64,000 nucleotides of DNA, from contig CBFIDK010000001.1 of assembly GCA_965661345.1 (NCBI GenBank), positions 124,001-188,000 of the forward strand. Direction: 5' to 3'. A program made the translations under genes and the position numbers. The DNA comes from GCA-2862585 sp965661345 (GTDB lineage: Bacteria; Bacteroidota; Bacteroidia; Flavobacteriales; UBA7312). Below the pieces are notes generated by a model, which was not told the DNA's origin, did no database searches, and saw only the letters and a program-made list of their open reading frames with translations. Below, in pieces: positions 26,766 to 34,667 of this stretch (within the stretch, counting starts at the first letter, position 1; each line of letters opens with the position of its first letter).

Positions 26766-28606
26766 TGTGTGGAATAGTAGGTTACTTAGGTAATAGACAA
26801 GCTTATCCTATACTTATAAAGGGATTACAAAGACTGGAATACAGAGGATATGATAGTGCTGGTATAGCACTTATTAACGATGCTGGATTGACCACCTATA
26901 AAAAACAAGGAAAGGTTGCCGATTTGGAAAGCTACTGTGAAGGAAAAGACATACAAAGTAATATAGGAATAGGACATACACGCTGGGCAACACATGGCGT
27001 TCCTAGTGACGTCAATGCACACCCACATTACTCACAAAATAAAAAGTTAGCAATCATTCATAATGGTATCATTGAAAACTACGATACCATCAAGCAAGCT
27101 CTAATTCAAAGAGGGCATACTTTTCAAAGCGAAACAGATACAGAGGTGCTAATCCACCTTATTGAAGACATCAAAAACAAGGGCAATTCTACCTTATTTG
27201 AAGCGGTTAGACTGGCACTTAATGAGGTCATTGGAGCATACGCAATTGCAGTGGTGTCTAACGACAACCCTGAAGAAGTTATCGTTGCCAGAATGGGTAG
27301 CCCATTAGTTGTAGGACTTGGCGAAAACGAATATTTTATTGCTTCCGATGCGACACCAATTGTAGAATATACCAAAGAGGTAATTTATCTTGAAGAAGGA
27401 GAAATAGCCAAACTATCCTTGTCTGAAGGGGTTGAATTAAAAACCATTGAGAATATTGAAAAGACCCCTTTTATTCAAGAGCTAGAGTTGAATCTTGAAG
27501 CTATTGAAAAAGGCGGTTATGATCACTTTATGCTAAAAGAGATTTTTGAGCAACCTAAATCAATTGCTGACAGCATAAGAGGCCGCTTATTAAGCAATGA
27601 AGGCTTAATAAAGATGAGCGGCATTGACGCATACTCCGATAAAATAATAAACGCTAATCGAATTATTATTGTGGCCTGTGGCACGTCTTGGCATGCAGGA
27701 CTTATTGGGGAATACCTTTTAGAAGATTTAGCACGAATTAACGTTGAGGTAGAATATGCCTCTGAATTTAGATACAGAAACCCAATACTTTCCGAAAAAG
27801 ACGTTGTTTTAGCCATTTCACAATCTGGCGAAACAGCAGATACGCTAGCCGCTATGCGATTGGCTAAAGAACGTGGTGCGACGGTATTGGCAATATGTAA
27901 TGTGGTGGGCTCTTCCATAGCGAGGCTAAGCCATTCTGGAGCATATACACATGCTGGGCCAGAAATTGGCGTGGCTTCAACAAAAGCATTTACGGCTCAG
28001 GTAACCGTATTAACTCTAATAGCATTGCTACTAGCTAAGAAAAAAGCGACCATTTCAACGACCTATTTCAGACAGCTAATCATAGAATTAGAGTCTATTC
28101 CTAAAAAAGTAGAGAGCATGATTTCGATGAATGACTATATCGAAGACATATCTAAGAAATTTGTAAACTCCTCTAACTTTCTGTATTTAGGTCGAGGTTA
28201 CAACTTCCCAGTTGCTTTGGAAGGAGCGCTTAAACTTAAAGAGATTTCCTACATTCATGCTGAAGGTTACCCTGCAGCAGAGATGAAGCACGGCCCTATT
28301 GCGCTTATCGACGAGAATATGCCGATAGTGGTAATTGCAACTAAAAAAGGACACTATGAGAAGGTCGTTAGTAACATTCAAGAGGTAAAAGCACGAAATG
28401 GTGTGGTTATTGCCATTGTAACCAAAGGCGATGTGGCCGTTAAAGCCATAGCCGATTATGTGATTGAAGTTCCTGAAGTGGCAGAGCCTCTAGTGCCAAT
28501 TTTAGCAAATATTCCTTTACAACTATTGTCTTACCACATCGCTGTAATGAGAGGGTGTAATGTGGATCAACCTAGAAACTTAGCCAAGTCGGTGACTGTG
28601 GAATAA
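26765..28606 (+). CDS. glmS: Glutamine-fructose-6-phosphate aminotransferase (isomerizing)
   Basis: GlmS makes glucosamine-6-phosphate, the entry to peptidoglycan and LPS amino sugars. The 613 residues start with the catalytic Cys (MCGIVGYLG) of the glutaminase domain, which also shows RWATHG and NGIIENY. Two SIS sugar isomerase domains follow (CGTSWHAG, SQSGETADT, EIGVASTKAF). The protein ends PRNLAKSVTVE, as usual. No glmS ribozyme-like leader is possible, because the gene overlaps DUF4270 by one base. Confidence 0.98.
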   Translation: MCGIVGYLGNRQAYPILIKGLQRLEYRGYDSAGIALINDAGLTTYKKQGKVADLESYCEGKDIQSNIGIGHTRWATHGVPSDVNAHPHYSQNKKLAIIHNGIIENYDTIKQALIQRGHTFQSETDTEVLIHLIEDIKNKGNSTLFEAVRLALNEVIGAYAIAVVSNDNPEEVIVARMGSPLVVGLGENEYFIASDATPIVEYTKEVIYLEEGEIAKLSLSEGVELKTIENIEKTPFIQELELNLEAIEKGGYDHFMLKEIFEQPKSIADSIRGRLLSNEGLIKMSGIDAYSDKIINANRIIIVACGTSWHAGLIGEYLLEDLARINVEVEYASEFRYRNPILSEKDVVLAISQSGETADTLAAMRLAKERGATVLAICNVVGSSIARLSHSGAYTHAGPEIGVASTKAFTAQVTVLTLIALLLAKKKATISTTYFRQLIIELESIPKKVESMISMNDYIEDISKKFVNSSNFLYLGRGYNFPVALEGALKLKEISYIHAEGYPAAEMKHGPIALIDENMPIVVIATKKGHYEKVVSNIQEVKARNGVVIAIVTKGDVAVKAIADYVIEVPEVAEPLVPILANIPLQLLSYHIAVMRGCNVDQPRNLAKSVTVE

Positions 28607-28820
28607 CAGAAACAACCACGTTCATTCCATTTATTATAGAAGAGGATATTATTACTAACCCTATTTTAGAAGTATCATAAAACTCTTACTAAGATTAGAA
28701 AGTATTGGGATAAATCATTAAAAGAATAATTTATGGAGTGGTTAGAGAACCAACCCTTAGTTTCACTCTTTCAATTTGTTGATTATATGAAATGACGTAT
28801 AGATGACGGTTTGTTTTTTT

Positions 28821-28850
28821 TTTGAATAGATGTAATTTGAAGTAATTTTG
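28821..28850 (+). promoter_or_regulatory. Candidate promoter of the XRE-family gene, very close to the ATG
   Basis: TTTG at 28821-28824 and TAATTTTG at 28843-28850 are 18 bases apart. The ATG is at 28855, so a transcript starting at the usual distance would have almost no leader. The upstream stretch 28607-28820 shows no other feature. Confidence 0.45.
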
Positions 28851-28854
28851 AAAT

Positions 28855-29427
28855 ATGAAATTAAGTACACAAATTAAGGAATTGAGAAAAAAGAAAGGTT
28901 TAACACAACTTGACCTTTCCCAGAAATCAGGCTTATCATTAAGGACAATTCAAAGAATTGAAAATGATGAAGTAAAACCGTCAGTTTATTCATTGAAAAA
29001 AATTGGTGAAGTACTTAACAAGGAGTTTAATCTTAAAAACCATACTATTATGAGAAACATTTTTGAAAAGGAAAATAGAAATTACTTAATCTTTTTATTC
29101 GGACTAATTTCTTTGTCTATAGGAGGATATTTTTATTTTTCAAATGAGTTAGAGAAATCTGTTGATGTAGTTGATTTAAAAATTGAGTCAGATAATATTG
29201 AAGATTTTGTTCAGTTTGAATGGGTAGGGTTTAAAGAGATTGTCAGTTTGGATAAAGATAAAGAAATAGTGGTAAGACTAATATATTCTAACAAAGATTC
29301 CATTTCCTCAGTGAGGCTAGATAACTTTGACCTTAAGTATCTGTTGACAGAAAGTAGTTTTGAGGAAGATATAAGAAGAATTGACAATCAATTACAAAAA
29401 TTAACATCAATGAATTTGAATAAATAA
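28855..29427 (+). CDS. Membrane-tethered XRE-family transcriptional regulator
   Basis: The 190 residues contain a classic lambda-repressor-type helix-turn-helix at about residues 5-58 (KKGLTQLDLSQKSGLSLRTI, then QRIENDEVKPS). A short linker and one membrane helix at about 77-95 follow, then a C-terminal region of about 90 residues without a recognised domain. The order implies cytoplasmic DNA binding with an extracytoplasmic sensor. It stands alone, with no adjacent partner on the same strand. The AT-rich, poorly organised flanks suggest an accessory gene. The target is unknown; autoregulation is plausible but no operator palindrome is obvious. Confidence 0.85.
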   Translation: MKLSTQIKELRKKKGLTQLDLSQKSGLSLRTIQRIENDEVKPSVYSLKKIGEVLNKEFNLKNHTIMRNIFEKENRNYLIFLFGLISLSIGGYFYFSNELEKSVDVVDLKIESDNIEDFVQFEWVGFKEIVSLDKDKEIVVRLIYSNKDSISSVRLDNFDLKYLLTESSFEEDIRRIDNQLQKLTSMNLNK

Positions 29428-29571
29428 GGGGTAAGGTTTACCGACTAGTAAGATTAACCAATCTAGGTGGAGTAACTACAAACAATATACTAATAGCATA
29501 GACAGGAAACTTTTACAGATAAAATATCCAAAAAGTGCTGCCGCTATGTATAGCTTGAATTAACACTATTT

Positions 29572-29718
29572 TTAGTCTTTAAAGACCTTAACCAAAAAAT
29601 AGATGCCTAAAAGTGATAAGCCAATAATTAGTAAAACACCTGCCCCTTGCCAAGACATTATTTTAAACAGGCAACCAAAAATTCCTATTGAAAAACCTAA
29701 GTATTTTAATTTTTCCAT
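29572..29718 (-). CDS. 48-residue membrane protein resembling the GldL N-terminus
   Basis: An ATG at 29718 opens a 48-codon frame ending at TAA (29572-29574). The product has a basic start (MEKLKYLG), a hydrophobic segment, the element LFKIMSWQGAGVLLIIG, and a second hydrophobic segment ending KVFKD. The FKIM-[HS]-W-x-GAG pattern is typical of GldL and of small GldL-related Bacteroidota proteins. Two short membrane helices fit. Codon use and the clear membrane pattern support a real gene, despite its size and the empty DNA on its downstream side (29428-29571 holds nothing recognisable). The function is unknown. Confidence 0.7.
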   Translation of the reverse strand: MEKLKYLGFSIGIFGCLFKIMSWQGAGVLLIIGLSLLGIYFLVKVFKD

Positions 29719-29777
29719 GAGGTAAATTTAAAGAAACATTTTTTACATGTAGATTTATAACGGTTAAACCTTACTAT

Positions 29778-29806
29778 AAAAAAAGCCCTCAAATGAGGGC
29801 TTTTTT
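29778..29806 (-). terminator. Terminator of sodA
   Basis: GCCCTCA (29785-29791) and TGAGGGC (29794-29800) pair around a two-base loop, with A and T tracts on the two sides. It lies six bases past the sodA stop on the minus strand and is symmetrical enough to act in both directions. Confidence 0.88.
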
Positions 29807-29811
29807 ATGAA

Positions 29812-30405
29812 TTAACAGGCTTGGAATCGTCTACTAACTTCGTTCCAATTCACTACATTAAAAAAGGCTTCAATATAGTCTGGTCGTCTGTTTTGGTAGT
29901 TGAGGTAATAGGCATGTTCCCAAACGTCTAAACCTAAGATTGGCGTTCCGCCACAACCGCTTTGCATTAATGGGTTATCTTGATTAGGCGTAGAGCATAC
30001 ATTTAACTTTCCGCCTTTTACACATAGCCAAGCCCAGCCAGAGCCAAATTGAGTAGCTGCGGCATTTGAAAATGCTGTTTTGAATTCATCAAATGAGCCA
30101 AATGCTTCATTGATAGCGTCTGCCAAGTCGCCGCTAGGCTCACCACCACCATTAGGACTCATTACGGTCCAAAATAGACAATGGTTGTAAAAACCACCGC
30201 CATTGTTGCGAACAGCAGGGGATAATTCACCACTTAATATTTCTTCTATAGAATGGCCTTCTAAATCGCTACCTTCAATAGCAGCATTGAGTTTAGCAGT
30301 ATATCCCGCATGGTGTTTGCTGTGATGGATTTCCATTGTTCGGGCGTCTATATGTGGCTCCAATGCATCGTAGGCATAGGGTAATTGAGGTAGTTCGAAT
30401 GACAT
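29812..30405 (-). CDS. sodA: Superoxide dismutase, Mn-type (Fe/Mn family)
   Basis: The 197-residue enzyme converts superoxide to oxygen and peroxide. The metal ligands are His27 (EIHHSKHH), His75 (GFYNHCLFW), Asp160 and His164 (LDVWEHAYY). Gly71, together with Gln142 in STPNQDNP, is the arrangement of Mn-type rather than Fe-type enzymes, although cambialistic use cannot be excluded. It is monocistronic. A possible -7 element, TAATTTTG on the minus strand, lies at 30436-30443. Confidence 0.97.
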   Translation of the reverse strand: MSFELPQLPYAYDALEPHIDARTMEIHHSKHHAGYTAKLNAAIEGSDLEGHSIEEILSGELSPAVRNNGGGFYNHCLFWTVMSPNGGGEPSGDLADAINEAFGSFDEFKTAFSNAAATQFGSGWAWLCVKGGKLNVCSTPNQDNPLMQSGCGGTPILGLDVWEHAYYLNYQNRRPDYIEAFFNVVNWNEVSRRFQAC

Positions 30406-30448
30406 AATTTTTATGTGTTTGGTTAATAGAGGTTACAAAATTAAGAAA

Positions 30449-32023
30449 TTACTGCAATTTGGCTTGCTGAAATGTATAATCTATTTCGTGTATGATGGGG
30501 AAAAAGCCATCGTCGTTCCAAATATTTCGAGCAATGTGTGCTTTCAATTGCGTTTGTATGATTTTAGTGTCATAGTCAGAAAATTCATCAATAGGCATTT
30601 CTACTCCTGATGTTTCACAGTAATCAGAAAGGCCTTTTAAATCGTTAGAATTTATTTCAAACAATTGTATGAAATCTTGCAGGGATTGATTTTCTAATTC
30701 TTGCCTATGCTCACTGGTATAATTAAAAGCGTATTGCCTAACAAGGTCTTTTCTATTTGCTTTAGAAATAGATAGATGGTAAGATGTAGTGTCTAAAGGC
30801 ACAAATACATCTGGCATAATACCGCCGCCGCCATACACTACTTTTCCTCCTTTTGTCACGAATTTCAGGCTATCGTTAAACTCTATACTGTCTTTGGATA
30901 ACAGTTCGCCATTATTAATTCGGTCTATAAAATCGTCTTCATAGTCGCCATCATCGCCTTTTGAATATGGTCGCTGAATGCATCTCCCTGTTGGGGTGTA
31001 GTAGCGTTGAGTAGTAATTCTGTATGCTGAGCCGTCGGGGTGCTCAAACTGTTCTTGGACCAAGCCTTTGCCAAACGACCGCCTTCCGATAATCAGTCCT
31101 TTGTCGTTGTCTTGCAAAGCTCCGGCTACAATTTCACTGGCTGAGGCAGAGCCTTCGTCAATAAGTACTATTGCTTCAATGTCTAAAAGTAACCCTCTGT
31201 CATTAGAATAATATTCTTGACGTTTGCTAAACCTATCTTGGGTGTAAACAATGAGTAAGTCTTCTTCTAAAAACTCATTAGCAATATTAATGGCAGCGCC
31301 GAGGTATCCGCCCGGGTTATTTCTTAAATCAAGGATGAGTTTTTTCATCCCTAGATTGAGCAGCTTTTCAGAAGCACTTACAAACTCTTCATAGGTGTTT
31401 GCTGAAAAGCGATTTATTTTCAAATAGGCCGTTTCATCGTCTATCATATACGATACATCTACGCTATAAATAGGAATTTTGTCTCTAGTAATTTCGAAAT
31501 CGATGAGGTTATTTTCGCCCTTTCTCAATATGCCTACGGTAACTTTCGTTCCGCTTTTTCCTCGAAGGAGTTTGAATACATCTTCATTTTCTAATCCAGT
31601 ACCTGCTATGGTGTCTCCATCCACGGATACAATTTTATCGCCAGAACGAATACCTACTCTTTGTGACGGGCCGCCAGAAATAGGAGCAACAACCAGTATG
31701 GTGTCGTCCAGTAAATTAAATTCTACGCCAATACCGTCAAAACTTCCTTCCATGGGCTCGTTAATGGCAGACAAATCTTTTGCTTCAATGTAATAGGAGT
31801 GAGGGTCAAGCTCTTTTAGCAAATTGGTGACGGCTTTTTCAATAAGTTCGTCTTTGTCAATACTATCCACATAGGCTTCTTCAAGTTGTTCGAGTACTAG
31901 GTTAAATTTATTGACTTCTCCTTTTTTGAAATCGCCAAAGCTCAAGGATTTACCTAGCCATATTCCTACAACAAGAATTAGGGCTAGGACAAGTGGACTA
32001 AAGTTTGAATTTTTATTCAGCAT
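30449..32023 (-). CDS. S41 family C-terminal processing peptidase (first of two)
   Basis: Starting at the ATG at 32023 gives 524 residues with one N-terminal membrane segment or uncleaved signal (NFSPLVLALILVVGIWLG). A PDZ domain (about residues 80-165; GIRSGDKIVSVDGDTI) and the S41 catalytic core follow. The core has the Ser in GSASASEIVAG and the Lys in RSFGKGLVQ. The C-terminal extension of about 130 residues has no known motif. The start overlaps the end of the deaminase gene by 11 bases. It is probably a periplasmic tail-specific protease. A second, clearly diverged S41 gene lies at 44956. Confidence 0.94.
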   Translation of the reverse strand: MLNKNSNFSPLVLALILVVGIWLGKSLSFGDFKKGEVNKFNLVLEQLEEAYVDSIDKDELIEKAVTNLLKELDPHSYYIEAKDLSAINEPMEGSFDGIGVEFNLLDDTILVVAPISGGPSQRVGIRSGDKIVSVDGDTIAGTGLENEDVFKLLRGKSGTKVTVGILRKGENNLIDFEITRDKIPIYSVDVSYMIDDETAYLKINRFSANTYEEFVSASEKLLNLGMKKLILDLRNNPGGYLGAAINIANEFLEEDLLIVYTQDRFSKRQEYYSNDRGLLLDIEAIVLIDEGSASASEIVAGALQDNDKGLIIGRRSFGKGLVQEQFEHPDGSAYRITTQRYYTPTGRCIQRPYSKGDDGDYEDDFIDRINNGELLSKDSIEFNDSLKFVTKGGKVVYGGGGIMPDVFVPLDTTSYHLSISKANRKDLVRQYAFNYTSEHRQELENQSLQDFIQLFEINSNDLKGLSDYCETSGVEMPIDEFSDYDTKIIQTQLKAHIARNIWNDDGFFPIIHEIDYTFQQAKLQ

Positions 32024-32432
32024 CCGTATAGTGTAGAATGTCAATATTTGCCTTTCTTAAAAAATTAAGGCCAGTGGTGTCTTTGTATTCGTTTAGGTAA
32101 ACCAAACGCTTAATTCCTGCCTGATGAATGAGTTTGCTGCATTCTTTGCAAGGCGATAGTGTAAGGTATAAGGTGGCGTTTTTACAGTCGTTTGTTGAGC
32201 GGGCGACCTTCATGATGGCATTGGCCTCGGCGTGCAAAACGTACCATTTGGTATCGCCGTTTTCGTCTTCACAATTGTTTTCAAAACCAGAGGGGCAACC
32301 GTTGTAGCCATCAGAAATAATCATCTTATCCTTCACAATTAATGCGCCAACTTGTTTGCGTTGGCAATGGGATAATTTGGCCCATTCTTTAGCCATTTTT
32401 AGGTAAGCGTTATCGTATTTTTTTTGTTTCAT
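32013..32432 (-). CDS. dCMP deaminase-like cytidine/deoxycytidylate deaminase
   Basis: Starting at the ATG at 32432 gives 139 residues. The zinc site is complete: HAEANAI (His and the proton-shuttle Glu) and LSPCKECS (two Cys). The family includes dCMP deaminases, which supply dUMP for thymidylate synthesis, and the related ComEB proteins. The RKQVGALIVKD and DGYNGCPSG stretches are typical of dCMP deaminase. It overlaps the S41 peptidase gene. Confidence 0.9.
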   Translation of the reverse strand: MKQKKYDNAYLKMAKEWAKLSHCQRKQVGALIVKDKMIISDGYNGCPSGFENNCEDENGDTKWYVLHAEANAIMKVARSTNDCKNATLYLTLSPCKECSKLIHQAGIKRLVYLNEYKDTTGLNFLRKANIDILHYTDAE

Positions 32433-32460
32433 CTGTTCCAAATAAGAAGTGTAAAAGTAC

Positions 32461-32493
32461 AAAAAAACCCCTTCATAAATGGAGGAGGTTAAG
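32461..32493 (-). terminator. Terminator-like hairpin downstream of the GIY-YIG gene (duplicate of the tRNA-Leu terminator)
   Basis: Read on the minus strand, AACCTCC and GGGGTT arms with several paired positions form a hairpin followed by a T tract. It is an imperfect copy of the tRNA-Leu terminator at 32836-32869 and belongs to the left direct repeat. Confidence 0.6.
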
Positions 32494-32511
32494 TACCCGA
32501 GGCCGGGGTCG
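32482..32511 (-). repeat. Direct repeat, left copy: fragment of the tRNA-Leu 3' end
   Basis: These 30 bases are identical to 32859-32888. They carry the last 18 bases of tRNA-Leu plus the first bases of its terminator. The similarity continues more weakly to about 32461. The rest of the tRNA is absent here. Confidence 0.95.
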
Positions 32512-32530
32512 TCCCGATAGCTATCGGAAC
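32511..32530. repeat. Palindrome with core CCGATAG/CTATCGG
   Basis: A perfect 14-base palindrome at 32514-32527 extends to 20 bases with one mismatched pair. It lies exactly at the junction between the tRNA fragment and the GIY-YIG unit. Palindromes of this type are, as far as I recall, frequent in intergenic regions of Bacteroidota genomes. Confidence 0.85.
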
Positions 32531-32537
32531 CGCCAGC

Positions 32538-32822
32538 TCATTGATATTTAGATTTTAATTTTTCTATGATATTAGGATAAAGGGATAAGTTTTGTATGTA
32601 GGTTTTGCTCTTCATTCGTTTGATATGATTTTCTATTTTTCTTGCTTGTTGGTATTGTAAATTATCAATAGAAATAAACAATTCCCAATCGTCATATTTG
32701 CTTGTGAAGCTCTTGGAGTAAAACTTGTTTTTGTGTTGTAGTAAGCGTTCTTCTAAGTTTAGGCAACTACCCGTATAGAATTTATCAGCTGTTTTTGAAT
32801 GAAGAATATAAACAATGGCCAT
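32538..32822 (-). CDS. Small GIY-YIG nuclease domain protein
   Basis: The 94 residues form a single GIY-YIG domain: VYILHS and FYTGS correspond to the GIY and YIG elements, the arginine lies in LNLEERLLQH, and the catalytic glutamate in ARKIENHIKRMK. Short stand-alone proteins of this kind are abundant in Bacteroidota and behave like selfish elements near RNA genes. Only 13 bases separate its ATG from the tRNA-Leu terminator, so it has no room for its own promoter and may depend on read-through from the tRNA. Confidence 0.93.
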   Translation of the reverse strand: MAIVYILHSKTADKFYTGSCLNLEERLLQHKNKFYSKSFTSKYDDWELFISIDNLQYQQARKIENHIKRMKSKTYIQNLSLYPNIIEKLKSKYQ

Positions 32823-32835
32823 ATATAAAGGGTTT

Positions 32836-32869
32836 AAAAAAAAACCCCCTCAAAAACTGAGGAGGTTAA
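32836..32869 (-). terminator. Intrinsic terminator of tRNA-Leu
   Basis: On the minus strand CCTCCTCA and TGAGGGGG pair (one G-U) around a short T-rich loop, followed by eight T. It starts within a few bases of the tRNA 3' end. Confidence 0.85.
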
Positions 32870-32888
32870 GTACCCGAGGCCGGGGTCG
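32859..32888 (-). repeat. Direct repeat, right copy: genuine tRNA-Leu 3' end
   Basis: This stretch is identical over 30 bases to 32482-32511. It covers the acceptor and part of the T stem of the intact tRNA and the start of its terminator. Confidence 0.95.
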
Positions 32889-32954
32889 AACCGGCACGAT
32901 ATTGCTATCACTGGATTTTGAATCCAGCGCGTCTACCAATTCCGCCACTCGGGC
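32871..32954 (-). tRNA. tRNA-Leu (anticodon CAA)
   Basis: On the minus strand the acceptor arms are GCCCGAG and CTCGGGT (one G-U pair), with discriminator A at 32871 and no encoded CCA. The anticodon stem CTGGA/TCCAG encloses TTCAAAA, giving CAA. The long variable arm is typical of a type II tRNA, and the T loop contains GTTCGAC. The intact gene has 84 bases. Confidence 0.97.
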
Positions 32955-32971
32955 CTAAAAATTAGTGGCAG

Positions 32972-33002
32972 CAAATTTAATCTTTTGTTTGTCAACCACA
33001 AA
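32972..33002 (-). promoter_or_regulatory. Predicted promoter of tRNA-Leu
   Basis: On the minus strand TTTG (33002-32999) and TAAATTTG (32979-32972) are 19 bases apart, an excellent match to the Bacteroidota consensus. The tRNA starts 17 bases downstream. Confidence 0.75.
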
Positions 33003-33039
33003 TGATAGGAATAAATACTTCTCGATTAAGCAATTTTTT

Positions 33040-33047
33040 TATCTTTG
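33040..33047 (+). promoter_or_regulatory. Predicted -7 element of prs
   Basis: TATCTTTG matches TAnnTTTG and lies 17 bases before the chosen ATG. It also argues against the longer frame from 33002, whose start would precede the promoter. Confidence 0.55.
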
Positions 33048-33064
33048 CCGTCCATTATTTACAG

Positions 33065-33997
33065 ATGTCATCAAAAGTAAAAATATTTTCTGCCTCTGCT
33101 AGTAGAGATTTAGCCCAAACAATAGCCGAAAAATTCGGTCAGCCTTTGGGAGAGTCTTCCGTAGTGCATTTTAGTGATGGAGAATTTGAGCCATCCTTTG
33201 ATGAAACCGTTAGAGGGTGTAATGTTTTTATAGTACAATCTACTCCGCCACCATCAGAAAACCTTATGGAATTGTTGTTAATGATTGATGCCGCAAAACG
33301 TGCTTCAGCCTATAAAATAACAGCAGTTATCCCGTATTTTGGCTATGCACGTCAAGACAAAAAAGGAAAACCAAGGGTGCCAATAGGGGCTAAGTTAGTG
33401 GCCAATTTGCTTACTGCTGCAGGAGTTGATAGAATAATGACGATGGATTTACACGCCGACCAAATTCAAGGGTTTTTTGAAGTGCCAGTAGATCATATGT
33501 TTGCTTCAACGCTTTTTATACCATACATCAAAAGCTTAAATTTAGAAAATCTTTGTGTAGCCTCACCAGATATGGGAGGGACAAAACGCGCCAACACCTA
33601 CGCTAAATATTTAGACAGTGAAGTGGTCGTTTGCTACAAACACAGAGAGAATGCAAATGAGGTAAGTAAAATGATGTTGATTGGAGACGTGGAAGGGAAA
33701 GACATTATTTTAGTGGACGACATGGTAGACACGGGTGGAACGCTCACTAAAGCTGCCGACCTCATGATGGAAAATGGCGCCAATAGCGTAAGAGCGTGCT
33801 GTACACACGCAATCTTGTCGGGAAATGCCTACGAAAAATTAGATAATTCTCAACTGTCGGAACTTATAGTTACCGATACCCTGAGAAAAGAACATAAAAG
33901 TGAAAAAGTAAAAGTAATTGAGATAGGAGATTTATTTGCAGACACTATAAACAGAGTGTTTACCAAACAGTCTATAAGCTCAAACTTCATAAGCTAA
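33065..33997 (+). CDS. prs: Ribose-phosphate pyrophosphokinase
   Basis: The enzyme makes PRPP for purine, pyrimidine, His and Trp synthesis. The ATG at 33065 gives 310 residues, the normal length. An upstream in-frame start at 33002 would add 21 residues across a promoter element. Motifs are SDGEFEPSFDETVRG, the catalytic flexible loop region (YFGYARQDKK), HADQIQGFF, and the PRPP-binding loop DDMVDTGGTLTKAA. The L25 gene follows 24 bases later. Confidence 0.97.
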   Translation: MSSKVKIFSASASRDLAQTIAEKFGQPLGESSVVHFSDGEFEPSFDETVRGCNVFIVQSTPPPSENLMELLLMIDAAKRASAYKITAVIPYFGYARQDKKGKPRVPIGAKLVANLLTAAGVDRIMTMDLHADQIQGFFEVPVDHMFASTLFIPYIKSLNLENLCVASPDMGGTKRANTYAKYLDSEVVVCYKHRENANEVSKMMLIGDVEGKDIILVDDMVDTGGTLTKAADLMMENGANSVRACCTHAILSGNAYEKLDNSQLSELIVTDTLRKEHKSEKVKVIEIGDLFADTINRVFTKQSISSNFIS

Positions 33998-34021
33998 TTA
34001 TTAACCATTATTTTTTTTTAA

Positions 34022-34648
34022 ATGAAAACATTTGCATTAAGTGCTGGCGTTAGAGAAACTAACAAAATCGCTAATAGAGCACTAAGACATCAGGGTAAAG
34101 TACCATGCGTACTTTACGGGGGAGAAAAGCAAGTGTACTTCTCTGCTTCAGAGAATGACCTTAACAAACTTGTCAATACCCCAGACGTTTATTTGGTAAA
34201 AATAGACGTTGACGGAGATAGCTTTCAAGCCATTCTTCAAGACATTCAGTTTCATCCAGTAACGGATAGAATACTTCATGTTGACTTTTTACAAGTCTTT
34301 GATGACAAAGAAGTTACGGTGAGTATTCCTGTTAACTTTATTGGCACGCCAATTGGTGTGCGTAACGGGGGTAACTTATTGGTCAGAAAAAGAGCAATTA
34401 AAACACGTGCAATTCCAGCGAACTTGCCAGATGCTATCGATATCAATATCGAAGAATTGAAAATCGGAATGTTCCTATATATCGCAGATGTTAGAGACGA
34501 AAAATATACCTTCTTAGCAGGTGATAAATCTGTAATTGTTGGTGTGAAAACTGCTCGTGGTGCTGTACTTGACGAAGATGAAGAAGAGGAAGAAACAGCT
34601 GAAGAGGGAGGAGAAGCACCAGCTGCTGATGCCCCTTCCGAAGAATAA
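34022..34648 (+). CDS. rplY: 50S ribosomal protein L25 (CTC form)
   Basis: The 208 residues have the L25 5S-rRNA-binding domain (GVRETNKIANRALRHQGKVP, then CVLYGG) followed by the longer TL5/CTC-type beta domain and a low-complexity acidic tail (from about residue 183; DEDEEEEE and Ala/Glu-rich). The tail is typical of the family in Bacteroidota. It lies between prs and pth, a widespread order. Confidence 0.96.
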   Translation: MKTFALSAGVRETNKIANRALRHQGKVPCVLYGGEKQVYFSASENDLNKLVNTPDVYLVKIDVDGDSFQAILQDIQFHPVTDRILHVDFLQVFDDKEVTVSIPVNFIGTPIGVRNGGNLLVRKRAIKTRAIPANLPDAIDINIEELKIGMFLYIADVRDEKYTFLAGDKSVIVGVKTARGAVLDEDEEEEETAEEGGEAPAADAPSEE

Positions 34649-34667
34649 TATTTCCTATATTTAAGCA

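Larger units (their letters stand above)
32482..32888 (-). mobile_element. Putative miniature GIY-YIG element at the tRNA-Leu 3' end
   Basis: A 377-base unit holds a small GIY-YIG nuclease gene and a CCGATAG/CTATCGG palindrome. It is bounded by two 30-base identical direct repeats, one of which is the real 3' end of tRNA-Leu. This is what insertion next to a tRNA with duplication of its 3' end would leave. The nuclease family includes homing enzymes. No transposase or integrase is present, so the movement mechanism is inferred. Confidence 0.6.

Noticed and set aside
28733..28795. A 20-codon ORF beginning MEWLENQP upstream of the XRE gene
   Set aside because: It is very short, has no recognisable motif and no promoter of its own, and AT-rich DNA gives such frames by chance.
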